64,000 nucleotides of DNA from Herbaspirillum sp. RV1423 (lineage in GTDB: Bacteria > Pseudomonadota > Gammaproteobacteria > Burkholderiales > Burkholderiaceae_D). The stretch lies in contig NZ_CBXX010000033.1 in assembly GCF_000577615.1 (NCBI RefSeq), positions 1 through 64,000 on the forward strand, in the 5' to 3' direction. Both the position numbers and the translations under genes were made by a program. Below, in pieces: positions 1-8,582 of the stretch (positions are counted from its first letter, which is position 1; every line of letters starts with the position of its first letter). The notes below the pieces were generated by a model. That model did not search any database and was not told the origin of the DNA. It was given only the letters and a program-made list of their open reading frames with translations.

Positions 1-611
1 CATTCATCATGATCACGCTGGCCTTCGCGCAAATGGGCTACTTTGTCATCGTCAGTCTGAAGCAGTATGGCGGTGACGATGGCATGAGCATTGCCACCGC
101 CAGTGACTTCCTTGGCTTGCAATTGAACACCCCGTTGTCGGTTTACTACTGTGCCTGGGGCTTGCTGGTGGCATTGACCTACTGGGTCTTGCGACTGCGG
201 ACCTCGCCTTTCGGAATGGCCTTGCGCGCGGGTCGCCAGAATGCCCGACGGGTCATGTCCGTGGGCTTGGCCTTGCAGCGCTACCAGCTTGCAGCCTACA
301 CAATTTCCGCTGTGCTGTGCGGTATGGCGGGCATGTTGCTGGCCAATCTGAATGCCTATGCATCGCCCAGCAGCATGGCCTGGACGGTGTCGGGTGAACT
401 GATCGTCATGATCGTGTTGGGCGGGCTGGGCAGCGTCTTCGGGCCGTTCTTGGGTGCCATGGCATTTCTAGGCGTTGAAGAGCTGCTGAAAGCTGCCACC
501 GAGCACTGGATGGCCGTGTTTGGCCTTGCCATTCTGGGTGTTGCCATGCTGGGTAAAACAGGCCTGACGGGTTGGCTGGAAAAGCTGATGAAAAAGGAGC
601 GCAGCGTATGA
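1..611 (+). CDS. livM: Branched-chain amino acid-type ABC transporter permease LivM, 3' part
   Basis: The window opens inside this gene; the frame is open from base 3 and about 203 C-terminal residues are visible. It is a very hydrophobic inner-membrane permease fragment with a LivM-like beginning (MITLAFAQMGYFVIVSLKQY, then GGDDG) and a conserved loop around VLGGLGSVFGPFLGA. It should pair with a LivH permease upstream of the window and with the two ATPases that follow. The stop overlaps the livG start by ATGA, so the genes are translationally coupled. Importers of this class also carry aromatic acids; the adjoining gentisate genes suggest a role in aromatic-acid uptake, but that is inference. 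Confidence 0.9.
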   Translation, partial: FIMITLAFAQMGYFVIVSLKQYGGDDGMSIATASDFLGLQLNTPLSVYYCAWGLLVALTYWVLRLRTSPFGMALRAGRQNARRVMSVGLALQRYQLAAYTISAVLCGMAGMLLANLNAYASPSSMAWTVSGELIVMIVLGGLGSVFGPFLGAMAFLGVEELLKAATEHWMAVFGLAILGVAMLGKTGLTGWLEKLMKKERSV

Positions 612-1360
612 AGGTACTGCTTCAAACCGATACCATCACCAAACGCTACGGCGCTATCCTGGTCACCGACAAGGTGTCACTGGATATCAAGGAAGGTGAA
701 CTTCACGCCATCATTGGCCCCAATGGTGCTGGCAAGACCACGCTGATCAACCAGCTGTCGGGTGAGCTGCGCTCGGACAGTGGGCGCATCCGCTTTGGCA
801 ATGCAGATGTGACTGACTTGGGGATCAATGCGCGCGCTCGCATGGGGCTGGTGCGGTCTTACCAGATCACCTCGGTGTTCGACGAATTCACGGTATTGGA
901 AAACGCGACGCTGGCAGCGCTGGGTGCGCGCACCCATGCGTTCAAATTTTGGCGATCTTTGCTCGGTGACCGTGAGGCCTTGGCGGCGGCTCGGGAAGGG
1001 ATAGAGGCCGCTGGGCTCAACACGCGCACTGATGCGCCGGCATCGGAGTTGGGATACGGTGAACGCCGCCAGCTGGAGTTGGCCATGGCACTTGCGGCGC
1101 GGCCAAAATTTTTGCTGCTGGACGAGCCGATGGCTGGCATGAGTGTGCAGGAGTCGGGTGCGGTGGTGGCGTTGCTCAAGTCGCTCAAGCGCAAGTACAC
1201 GATATTGCTGGTCGAACATGACATGAACGCGGTGTTCGCCCTGGCAGACCGCATCAGCGTGCTGGTTTACGGTCGCCTCATGGTGACCGGAACACCTGAG
1301 GAAATTCGTGGCAATGCGGAAGTGCGTGCCATCTACCTTGGTGAAGAGGAGATCGCTTGA
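608..1360 (+). CDS. livG: ABC transporter ATP-binding protein LivG
   Basis: A 250-residue ATPase of the LivG branch. Walker A GPNGAGKT lies at residues 37-44, the signature reads LGYGERRQ, Walker B is FLLLDEP, and the H-loop is LLVEHD. I chose ATG 608, which overlaps the livM stop (ATGA) and has AAGGAG about 8 bases upstream; the longer open frame from 572 lacks such support. It would energise the LivHM permease together with LivF. Length and motifs are normal for the family. Confidence 0.92.
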   Translation: MKVLLQTDTITKRYGAILVTDKVSLDIKEGELHAIIGPNGAGKTTLINQLSGELRSDSGRIRFGNADVTDLGINARARMGLVRSYQITSVFDEFTVLENATLAALGARTHAFKFWRSLLGDREALAAAREGIEAAGLNTRTDAPASELGYGERRQLELAMALAARPKFLLLDEPMAGMSVQESGAVVALLKSLKRKYTILLVEHDMNAVFALADRISVLVYGRLMVTGTPEEIRGNAEVRAIYLGEEEIA

Positions 1361-1362
1361 TC

Positions 1363-2076
1363 ATGAAGCCTTTGTTAAAAGTGACGGGATTGAAGGCGGG
1401 TTATGGCGCGGCACAGGTGCTCTTTGGTGTCGATCTATCCGTGGCCGAGGGTGAGGTGATCACCCTGCTGGGTCGCAACGGCATGGGCCGCTCGACCACC
1501 ATCAAGTGCCTGTTTGGAATGTTGGATCCCAAGGCCGGTGAGATCGAGTTTGCTGGCAAACGCACAGAGTGTCTGCCATCCTACCAAATCGCCAAGCTGG
1601 GCTTGGGTTTGGTGCCAGAGGGGCGCCAGATTTTACCGAATCTGACGGTTGAAGAGAACCTGATTGCCACGACGCGCAGCAATGCCGCCAACGGTCTGAA
1701 GCACTGGAGCTTGGAGCGGGTGTATGGCTTCTTTCCCCGTCTGCAGGAGCGCCGCAGCAACATGGGCTCGCAGCTTTCGGGCGGTGAGCAACAGATGCTG
1801 GCTATTGGTCGCGCCTTGATGACAAATCCGCGTCTTGTTGTACTGGATGAGGCGACCGAGGGTCTGGCTCCGCTCATTCGTGCAGAAATCTGGCGCGCAT
1901 TGGGGGAACTGAAGCTTGAGGGCCTGTCCCTGATCGTGATCGATAAAAACCTGGGTCCCTTGCTGGAGTTGGCAGATCGCCATTTTGTGCTGGAAAAAGG
2001 CGTGGTCGTCTGGTCGGGAACTTCCAGCGAACTGCGAGCTGAGCCACGCATCGTGCATGAGTACCTGGGTGTCTAA
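1363..2076 (+). CDS. livF: ABC transporter ATP-binding protein LivF with altered Walker A
   Basis: A 237-residue LivF-type ATPase. The signature LSGGEQQ and Walker B VVLDEATEG are intact, and VIDKNL occupies the H-loop region as in one LivF subgroup. The odd point is Walker A, which reads GRNGMGRST at residues 37-45: the phosphate-binding lysine is arginine (codon CGC, 1489-1491). In ABC ATPases this change normally cripples ATP hydrolysis. ATG 1363 lies 2 bases after the livG stop, with GAGGAG upstream; TTG 1357 is an alternative that overlaps livG by 4 bases. It may be a decaying subunit or work in a pair with one dead site. Confidence 0.88.
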   Translation: MKPLLKVTGLKAGYGAAQVLFGVDLSVAEGEVITLLGRNGMGRSTTIKCLFGMLDPKAGEIEFAGKRTECLPSYQIAKLGLGLVPEGRQILPNLTVEENLIATTRSNAANGLKHWSLERVYGFFPRLQERRSNMGSQLSGGEQQMLAIGRALMTNPRLVVLDEATEGLAPLIRAEIWRALGELKLEGLSLIVIDKNLGPLLELADRHFVLEKGVVVWSGTSSELRAEPRIVHEYLGV

Positions 2077-2112
2077 AAAAACAATCCCTGCAACTTGGCA
2101 GAGAGGAAAAAT

Positions 2113-2703
2113 ATGAACGATTCAAAGTCAAAGGCCATCAGCATCATTCGCGCCGAGCATCGCGCCTTGGCTGCGGTGATAAACAACATCAAGGCCATGC
2201 TGCTGGAGGTTCAGGCAGAGCGTATGACCATGGACTTCCGGCTGTTTTGGGCCATGGTCTATTACATTGACGCGTTTCCTGACCGCCTGCACCATCCGAA
2301 GGAAGACGACTGGCTGTTTACCCATCTAAAACAGCGCACGCATTTGGCCGACAGCCTGATCGATGCCCTGCAGAGTCAGCACCAGGCCGAGCCGGCCGCG
2401 CTGGCCGGCATGCGACGCGATCTGGGGAACTTCGAAGCTGGTGTGCCTGGCAGCATGGACGCATTGCAGGCAACGGTTGCTAACTACGCCGACTTCACAT
2501 GGAAGCATCTGCGTGCGGAGGAAAACGAACTCCTGCCGCTAGCAGAAACCCATCTCTTGCCATCGGACTGGGATGCCATCGCCCATGCCTTTGCGCAAAA
2601 CGCCGACCCTCTGGTGGGTTCGGCAGACCACGAGTTGTTTGACAAACTGTTTCACGACATCGTTAAACGCACACCCGCACCTTTGGGTTTGGGTGCAGCC
2701 TGA
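2113..2703 (+). CDS. Hemerythrin-like (HHE) domain protein
   Basis: A 196-residue, mostly helical protein with the spaced His/Glu pattern of hemerythrin domains: AEH near the N-terminus, RLHHPKEDDWLF, HQAEP and HLRAEENELLPLAE. Such domains bind a di-iron centre and are linked with oxygen, NO or iron sensing or storage. ATG 2113 follows GAGAGGA. It sits 18 bases before gentisate dioxygenase, an Fe(II) enzyme, in the same direction; a role in oxygen or iron supply to that enzyme is only a guess from position. Confidence 0.82.
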   Translation: MNDSKSKAISIIRAEHRALAAVINNIKAMLLEVQAERMTMDFRLFWAMVYYIDAFPDRLHHPKEDDWLFTHLKQRTHLADSLIDALQSQHQAEPAALAGMRRDLGNFEAGVPGSMDALQATVANYADFTWKHLRAEENELLPLAETHLLPSDWDAIAHAFAQNADPLVGSADHELFDKLFHDIVKRTPAPLGLGAA

Positions 2704-2721
2704 TTCATTCTGGAGAAAAAT

Positions 2722-3777
2722 ATGGAAGACAACAATCGGTTTGACACCTTGGGGCGTCTGGAAGACCTGCCGCAGGCCTATCGCGACCAACTCACCCAAC
2801 GCAACCTGGTTCCCCTATGGCCCAGCCTGCGTGGCGTGTTGCCGCCGAATATTCCAACGCGCAAGACACAGACCACGCATTGGCCGTATAGAGAGATTCG
2901 TGAGCTGCTGATTCAGGCCGGGGAGTTAACGCCCATTGAAAAGGCCGAGCGCCGCGTGTTGGTGCTGGCCAATCCGGGGCATGGTCTCAACAATATGCAG
3001 GCCAGCGCCGCCATGTACCTCGGCATGCAGTTACTGTTACCAGGGGAACTGGCTCCGGTGCACCGCCATACACCCAATGCGGTTCGCATGGTGGTGGAAG
3101 GCGACGGCGCATGGACTCTGGTGGGTGGAGAAAAATGCCCCATGCAGCGGGGTGACTTGATTCTGACGCCCACCGGCCTGTGGCATGAGCACGGGCATGA
3201 CGGCCAAGATCCGGTGATCTGGCTGGATGTGCTGGATCTGCCCTTGGTCTACTACACAGAGACTTCCTACCATCTGGAAGGGCCCAGCCAGAGTGTCACA
3301 TCCGGACAGGGCTACAAGGCCTATGCCCGTGGTGGCGTGGCTCCCACCAAGGTGTTCCAGCGCTCGGACAAGGCTTACCCCATGCTGCGCTACCCCTGGG
3401 CTGATGCCAAGGCGGCATTGCTGTCGCTGGCCGAGGAGCAATCCGGACAAGACGCCGTGCAGGTCACCTATGTGAACCCCGAGACCGGTGCGGATGCGGA
3501 AAACATTCTGGGCTTTTATGCGCTGATGTTGCGTCCAGGGGAAACGCTGCGCCTGCCAGCACGCTCGCCGGCTCAGGTGTTCCACCAGATCGAAGGCCAG
3601 ACTGATGTGCAAGTGGAAGCCACCGGCTTCACCATGGTCGAGGCCGACACCTGCTGTGCGCCCGGCTATACCGCCGTGACCTTGAAAAACTGCTCCGCCA
3701 CTTCGCCCGCCTTCCTGTTTGTGGCGGATGAAGCGCCACTGCATCGCAAGCTTGGCGTGTACGAGGACCGTGGCTGA
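2722..3777 (+). CDS. nagI: Gentisate 1,2-dioxygenase
   Basis: A 351-residue bicupin that cleaves gentisate (2,5-dihydroxybenzoate) with O2 to maleylpyruvate. The first cupin has PVHRHTPNAVR followed by GDLILTPTGLWHEHGHD, giving H114, H116 and H155 as expected Fe(II) ligands; the family length is about 340-370 residues. The RBS GGAGAA precedes ATG 2722. It is followed by nagK and nagL, the next two steps. In the nag pathway gentisate is made from salicylate by NagG/NagH, encoded at the other end of this window. A paralogue serving 3-hydroxybenzoate breakdown would look the same. Confidence 0.93.
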   Translation: MEDNNRFDTLGRLEDLPQAYRDQLTQRNLVPLWPSLRGVLPPNIPTRKTQTTHWPYREIRELLIQAGELTPIEKAERRVLVLANPGHGLNNMQASAAMYLGMQLLLPGELAPVHRHTPNAVRMVVEGDGAWTLVGGEKCPMQRGDLILTPTGLWHEHGHDGQDPVIWLDVLDLPLVYYTETSYHLEGPSQSVTSGQGYKAYARGGVAPTKVFQRSDKAYPMLRYPWADAKAALLSLAEEQSGQDAVQVTYVNPETGADAENILGFYALMLRPGETLRLPARSPAQVFHQIEGQTDVQVEATGFTMVEADTCCAPGYTAVTLKNCSATSPAFLFVADEAPLHRKLGVYEDRG

Positions 3778-3870
3778 GTCCCAACAATCATTCCTGCAAG
3801 TGCTCGCTTGCGTGGTACTGCAACCATCCCACTAGACACCCCTTCAATATCCTTAAAAAGTAGCACGATC

Positions 3871-4572
3871 ATGACCCAATACCTGTTTAACCCTCCACCC
3901 GCAATGTCCGTTCCAGTCCGTGGCCTGGACGCTCGTTTTCCCATCAACCGCCTGTTCTTTGTCGGCCGCAATTACCACGCCCACGCGGTGGAAATGGGGC
4001 GTCCGGTGGACAAATCCGTGGAGCGCCCCTTTTACTTCACCAAAGCGCCACAGACCCTGACGGATTCGGGCGCAACCGTGGCCTACCCACCCGAGACTAG
4101 CAACTACCACTTCGAGATGGAATTGGTTCTGGCCATTGGTAAGGCGGGCTTTCGCGTGAGGGCGGAAGATGCCCATACGTTGATCTACGGCTACGCAGCC
4201 GGCCTGGACATGACACGCCGAGACTTGCAACTGGTGGCGCGCGACAAGGGTCGCCCCTGGGACTTGGGCAAGGATGTGGAGCAGTCGTCCGTCTGCTCGG
4301 AAATCGTGCCCATGGAAGGTATCGTGATTGAAAGTGGCGCCATCGCCCTGGAAGTCAATGGGCAGACCAAGCAGTCCTCCAATGTGGACAAGCTGATCTG
4401 GAATATCCGTGAACTCATTGCCGATCTCTCCCTGTTTTACCACCTGCAACCGGGTGATTTGATTTACACCGGCACGCCCGAAGGTGTCGGTCCGGTGGTG
4501 GTTGGTGACAAGATTACCGGTCGCGTGGAAGGTGTGGCCGAAGTGGCCCTGACGGTCGGCGCGCCCAAGTAA
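3871..4572 (+). CDS. nagK: Fumarylpyruvate hydrolase (FAH family)
   Basis: A 233-residue member of the fumarylacetoacetate hydrolase family, expected to split fumarylpyruvate into fumarate and pyruvate. Typical motifs are FFVGRNYHAHA, the metal-binding FEMELVLAIGK, the YGYAAGLDMTRRD stretch and DLIYTGTPEGVGPV. ATG 3871 gives a protein starting MTQYLFNPPP, the usual length for the family; the frame is open from 3808 but without better support. The 93-base gap from nagI shows no obvious terminator. Lies 9 bases before nagL. Confidence 0.9.
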   Translation: MTQYLFNPPPAMSVPVRGLDARFPINRLFFVGRNYHAHAVEMGRPVDKSVERPFYFTKAPQTLTDSGATVAYPPETSNYHFEMELVLAIGKAGFRVRAEDAHTLIYGYAAGLDMTRRDLQLVARDKGRPWDLGKDVEQSSVCSEIVPMEGIVIESGAIALEVNGQTKQSSNVDKLIWNIRELIADLSLFYHLQPGDLIYTGTPEGVGPVVVGDKITGRVEGVAEVALTVGAPK

Positions 4573-4581
4573 GCAGACGCG

Positions 4582-5220
4582 ATGAAGCTCTACAACTTCT
4601 TTCGCAGCGGCACATCCCACCGGCTGCGGATTGCGCTCAACCTCAAGGGTCTGGGCTACGATTACGTGGCAGTGGACCTGCGCAAGAGCGAACACCAGGG
4701 TGCAGCCTTCAAGGCACTCAATCCGCAGGGCCTGGTGCCCGCGGTGGTGGATGGGGACCAAGTGCTGACGCAGTCTGTCGCCATTATCGAATGGCTAGAA
4801 GAGCGCTACCCCACGCCCGCGCTGCTGCCCGCCGATTTGAACGACCGGGCCCATGTGCGGGCGCTGGCGGCCATCGTCGGCTGCGACATCCATCCGGTCA
4901 ACAACAAGCGCATTCTGGACACGCTGCGCGCCAGCTTTGGCGCAGATGATGCCGCCATCAACCAATGGTGCGGCACCTGGATCGGTGATGGTTTTGATGC
5001 TTATGAAGCCCTGCTGGCGGCCGATACCCGGCGCGCTGGTTTCAGCTTTGGCTACGGACCCAGCATCGCCGATGTGTACCTGATTCCCCAAATTGAAAGT
5101 GCGCGTCGGTTCAAGGTAGACCTGGGGCGCTGGCCATTGATCATGGAGGTGGATGCGCAGTGTGCCGCTCTGGAGGCTTTCCAGCGGGCGACACCCATGG
5201 CCCAGCCAGACGCGTCGTAA
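4582..5220 (+). CDS. nagL: Glutathione-dependent maleylpyruvate isomerase (zeta-class GST)
   Basis: A 212-residue zeta-class glutathione S-transferase fold that isomerises maleylpyruvate to fumarylpyruvate with glutathione. The N-terminal thioredoxin-like domain carries FFRSGTSHRLRIALN, matching the glutathione-binding motif of the class, and ALNPQGLVP; the helical C-terminal domain has PSIADVYLIPQ. It comes third in the nagI-nagK-nagL group. Order and spacing match the small gentisate cluster known from naphthalene degraders. Confidence 0.92.
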   Translation: MKLYNFFRSGTSHRLRIALNLKGLGYDYVAVDLRKSEHQGAAFKALNPQGLVPAVVDGDQVLTQSVAIIEWLEERYPTPALLPADLNDRAHVRALAAIVGCDIHPVNNKRILDTLRASFGADDAAINQWCGTWIGDGFDAYEALLAADTRRAGFSFGYGPSIADVYLIPQIESARRFKVDLGRWPLIMEVDAQCAALEAFQRATPMAQPDAS

Positions 5221-5256
5221 ATGGCGTAGCGTCTGCCATTTCCAGAAGCACCGGCC

Positions 5257-5961
5257 ATGCAATCCATCTTCTTCACTACCCAGGCGGACCGGATTGCATT
5301 GGCCCGGCAACGATATTTTGAGGAAGGCGAGCTGCCGTCGGGCGTTGTTAGCGATGCTGTGTTTCAGTCCTGGGCGAGATGCCTGAGACAGAAACAGGAC
5401 CCGAGCGGACGCTTGGAGTTTCAGCCAGTGTCAGCCAGCCGGGCTCAGCTGGCTTTACAAAAGAACCGCTTGCTGCGCGATGCCTGGTTGGCAGAAGCCA
5501 ATGAGTTGGGCGCGGTGTTGGGGGCCACGAATTGCGGTGCCATGCTGACCGACCCCAGCGGTGTACTGATTGGGGCCACCTGCTCCGGGCGCGTGCACGA
5601 AAAAATCACACCGGTGGCGCATCGCATAGGCGTCAACTTCGCAGAAGAGGCCATAGGAACGACGGCCCCCGGCATTGTGGCGCGCACCGGTAAACAGGTA
5701 TATGTACAGGGGGCTGAGTACTTTTTCGAAAGTGTCAACTTCATGCACTACGCGGCTGCCCCCATTCGCGACATCCAAGGCAAGCTGGCCGGTGTGCTGG
5801 ATATGTCCAGCGAAGGAATTGCCTTTAATTTTGATGCGGGATCGGTGGTTGGCCTCTACGCGTCTTCGATCGAAAACCGTTTTCTGGTGTCGCAATCAAG
5901 TGAGCACCTGATCGTGCGTTTCCAGATTTCTCCGGCCATGCTGGATACCCCGATGGCGGGT
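5257..5961 (+). pseudogene. Sigma-54-type regulator, N-terminal (GAF) part only
   Basis: The first about 235 residues resemble the sensor half of AcoR-like sigma-54-dependent activators: FQSWARCL, GAVLGATNCGAMLTDPSG, NFAEEAIGTTAPG, and a GAF-like region ending near SPAMLDTPMAG. The frame then continues for 35 unrelated residues to a stop at 6069, and no AAA+ or Fis domain follows. The break at about 5961 coincides with the start of mobile-element sequence. The intact gene probably controlled the gentisate genes 37 bases upstream; that regulation is presumably lost here. Confidence 0.75.
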
Positions 5962-6094
5962 CGGCAAAGACAGCACGTGTGTCGCATCAGGCACGGGCTT
6001 CGAACTCTCGCAAATTCTGATGCTCGATATGGGGTCGCATCGGACCTCATCCGAGTTTTTCAAACATAATCCGCCATCACCGTTAGAGATCGAG

Positions 6095-7027
6095 ATGGCC
6101 ATCATGGTCGTCGAGGACAAAGTCACGCGTGCCCGTGCAGTCGCAGGGCGGCGAGCGTCTCTGTATTCGACGGATGAAATGATTCATGACATTGCCATTG
6201 AGGACTTGAGCGCGCCATTCATTCTCGGATTCCTCAACCATCTTGAGCGGCAGCGCCACAACTGCAGCCGCACCCGCAACGCTCGCTTTGCCGCCATCCG
6301 CTCCTTCATGGAATATGCGGCCTTCGAAGAGCCTGCCATCGCAGCACAGGCGCAGTCGGTGTTGGCAATCCCCATGAAGCGCTTCGAGCAGCCGCTTGTC
6401 GGCTTTCTGTCCCGCGAGCATATCGAGGCGATCCTCGCTGCACCAGACGCCGACACCTGGGTCGGGCAACGCGATCGGGTCATGCTGGCCACACTCTATA
6501 ACACTGGCGCCCGTGTCTCCGAACTGCTCGGCATGCGTGTGTCCGATTTGGTGCTCGGGCCTACCTCGTGGATTGGCATCCATGGTAAAGGCCGCAAAGA
6601 ACGATCGGTTCCGCTGTGGCCCGCTACCGCCAAGGACCTGCGGCGTTGGCTGCGGCAGTATCCCCGCGCACCGCATGAACCACTCTTTCCGGGGCGGGAC
6701 GGCCGTCCACTGACTCGCATCGGTTTCACCGACCGTCTCAAACGTGCAGTCAGTCGCGCTTCACAGCAATTCCCTGAACTGGCAAGGCGCCGCATCTTTC
6801 CCCACATGGTTCGTCATTCGGTGGCCATGCATATGCTGCAAGCCGGTGTGGACATCACAGTCATCGCGCTGTGGCTGGGACATGAGAGCCCAGTCACCAC
6901 GCATCGCTACGTCGAGGCCGACTTGCAGATGAAGGAGCGGGCACTGAAGATGCTTCAGGCGCCCTCGCGCACGTCGCTGCGATACCACCCAACGGACAAT
7001 GTGCTCAGGTTCCTTCAGACTTTGTGA
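6095..7027 (+). CDS. Tyrosine recombinase with atypical N-terminus
   Basis: A site-specific recombinase of the type found in recombinase-trio elements. The catalytic domain looks complete: Arg in TGARVSELLG, Lys in GKGRKERSVPL, HMVRH, and the final GHESPVTTHRY with the nucleophilic Tyr. The N-terminal DNA-binding part begins well only at IEDLSAPFILGFLNHLE; the preceding residues do not look like the usual YRDTFRLLL helix, so the gene may have lost its 5' end. Starts at 6020 and 6095 are both possible. It immediately follows the truncated regulator and may mark the insertion that cut it. Confidence 0.65.
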   Translation: MAIMVVEDKVTRARAVAGRRASLYSTDEMIHDIAIEDLSAPFILGFLNHLERQRHNCSRTRNARFAAIRSFMEYAAFEEPAIAAQAQSVLAIPMKRFEQPLVGFLSREHIEAILAAPDADTWVGQRDRVMLATLYNTGARVSELLGMRVSDLVLGPTSWIGIHGKGRKERSVPLWPATAKDLRRWLRQYPRAPHEPLFPGRDGRPLTRIGFTDRLKRAVSRASQQFPELARRRIFPHMVRHSVAMHMLQAGVDITVIALWLGHESPVTTHRYVEADLQMKERALKMLQAPSRTSLRYHPTDNVLRFLQTL

Positions 7028-7129
7028 TTATGGATGGTTCATCGCCGCCCGCACCCGCGAAGCGACGTTGCGATATTCGACAAATACGTCGCGGCGAAGT
7101 CGATCACCCGGTGGCCCTCTTCTGGCCCG

Positions 7130-7240
7130 TCTGGTCGAATCTTCCATAATCGCGAACCTTGGATAATTGCGACCGATGGCAATCGGACGAATCTGGTTCT
7201 CAATATGGTTGTTGTCCACCGGCAACTGAGCATCACCTGC
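7130..7240 (-). pseudogene. IS66 transposase (TnpC) C-terminal fragment
   Basis: On the minus strand the stretch reads LPVDNNHIENQIRPIAIGR, the hallmark of IS66-family TnpC near its C-terminus, but only about 35 residues are recognisable. Upstream it abuts the end repeats of an IS21-type element. With the tnpA and tnpB pieces at 8442-8998, in the same orientation, it forms the remains of one IS66 element whose middle has been replaced by the IS21 fragment. The approximately 100 bases between it and the recombinase end at 7027 hold nothing I recognise. Confidence 0.7.
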
Positions 7241-7254
7241 GTATTCCACGCGAT

Positions 7255-7354
7255 GGCGGACACGATTCCATGCTGATGGCGGACAGCGTTCCAGCGTCAT
7301 CGCGGACAGCGGTCCACGGTGATGGCGGACAGCATTCCATTTTGAAGGCGGACA
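7255..7354 (+). repeat. Five 23-bp end repeats of an IS21-family element
   Basis: The core GGCGGACA (CGCGGACA in the third copy) begins at 7255, 7278, 7301, 7324 and 7347, exactly 23 bases apart; the first four copies are followed by a CGNTTCCA-like or CGGTCCA-like half and the last by CCCCAGC. Multiple terminal repeats are typical of IS21-family ends and serve as transposase binding sites. They stand 68 bases before istA in the expected position. The opposite end of the element is missing. Confidence 0.75.
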
Positions 7355-7421
7355 CCCCAGCAGTTTTCTGAGTGACCCAAACGAGCGTACGCTGCCCGGT
7401 TTTTTTGACTGGAAACCAGCT

Positions 7422-8441
7422 ATGCCCACACCAAGGGTCACCATGAGCAAAATCAGACACACATTGCAGCTGCTGCACAGCGGCAACCTCAGCATCCGCC
7501 AAATCGGCGCGGCGCTGGGTATTTCCAAATCCACGGTCAGCGAGATCGCCAGTTACACCCGCGCTGCCGGGCTGGACTGGGCGCAGACTCAGAATTTGAG
7601 CGACGAGGAACTTCAGGCGCGGCTTTACCGGCCACCGGTGACCCGACAGGCCCGCCATCTCGAGCCCGATTACGCCCAAATACACAGCGAACTCAAGCGA
7701 GCCGGCGTCACCCTGCAACTGCTTTGGGAGGAGTACCAGCAGCAACACCAGGGCGAGGCGTACAAGTACAGCGCCTTTTGCGAGAAGTACCGGCAATGGG
7801 CCAAGCGGCTCAAACGCTCCATGCGCCAGACCCACGAGGCAGGCGACAAACTCTTCGTGGATTACGCCGGTCAGACAGTCCCGGTGGTTGACGCCAACAC
7901 AGGCGAGATTACCCAGGCCCAGGTGTTCGTGGCCGTTCTGGGCGCCTCGAACTACACCTATGCCTGCGCCACGCCGACCCAAAAGGCCGCTGACTGGATT
8001 GCCAGCATCATTGCCGCCCTTGAATTTATCGGTGGCCGGCCACGCCTGCTGGTACCAGATCAGCCGCGTGCGCTGATGGCCAAGCCTGACCGCTATGAGC
8101 CCACCAACCACCGCTTGCTGCAGGAACTCTCTGAACACTATAAGCTGCCCGTGCTACCGGCGCGTCCCGCAAAACCGCGTGATAAACCCAAGGTAGAGGT
8201 GGCAGTTCAAGTGGTGGAGCGTTGGATTCTGGCGCGCCTGCGCCACCAACGCTTCTTCAGCCTGGGCGCACTCAACAAAGCGATTGCTGCCTTGCTGCAG
8301 GACCTCAATCAGCGTCCTTTCAAGAAGCTCCCTGGATGCCGCGCCAACGCGTTCGCCAGCCTGGACCAGCCGGCCCTCAAACCGCTGCCAGCCACGCGCA
8401 TGCAAATCGCCCGCTTCAAGAGCGCGCGGGTCAACATCGAT
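7422..8441 (+). pseudogene. istA: IS21-family transposase IstA, C-terminally truncated
   Basis: About 340 residues of IstA are present: an N-terminal HTH (LSIRQIGAALGISKSTVSEI), the catalytic core with VDYAG, LLVPDQPRAL and KVEVAVQVVERWILARLRH, and a further stretch to RFKSARVNID. Homology stops at about 8441, where antisense IS66 tnpB begins; the frame runs on to 8897 without family resemblance. The C-terminal domain and the IstB helper are absent, so the element should not transpose by itself. Confidence 0.8.
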
Positions 8442-8582
8442 TGCCCGCTTGTTGGCAAAGAGGTAGGCCGTGTTCGGATGGGCAGCACCAAAGACCGAGA
8501 CCACGCGGGCCAAGGCGGTATCGGTGCCTGCTCGCATGTCCATGGGGGCTGTTGCCAGCCAGATGGTATCGATGCGGATCAC
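8442..8582 (-). pseudogene. IS66 Orf2 (TnpB), N-terminal fragment
   Basis: Starting at GTG 8582, which overlaps the tnpA stop (GTGA), the product reads VIRIDTIWLATAPMDMRAG and goes on through AHPNTAYLFANKRA, a very typical TnpB beginning. It breaks off after about 47 residues at the junction with the IS21 fragment; the full protein is about 115 residues. The overlap with tnpA is the usual arrangement in IS66 elements. Confidence 0.78.

Noticed and set aside
7255-7354. Tandem repeats as a CRISPR array
   Set aside because: Repeat and spacer together are only 23 bases, with no room for spacers, no cas genes, and a clear role as IS21 ends.
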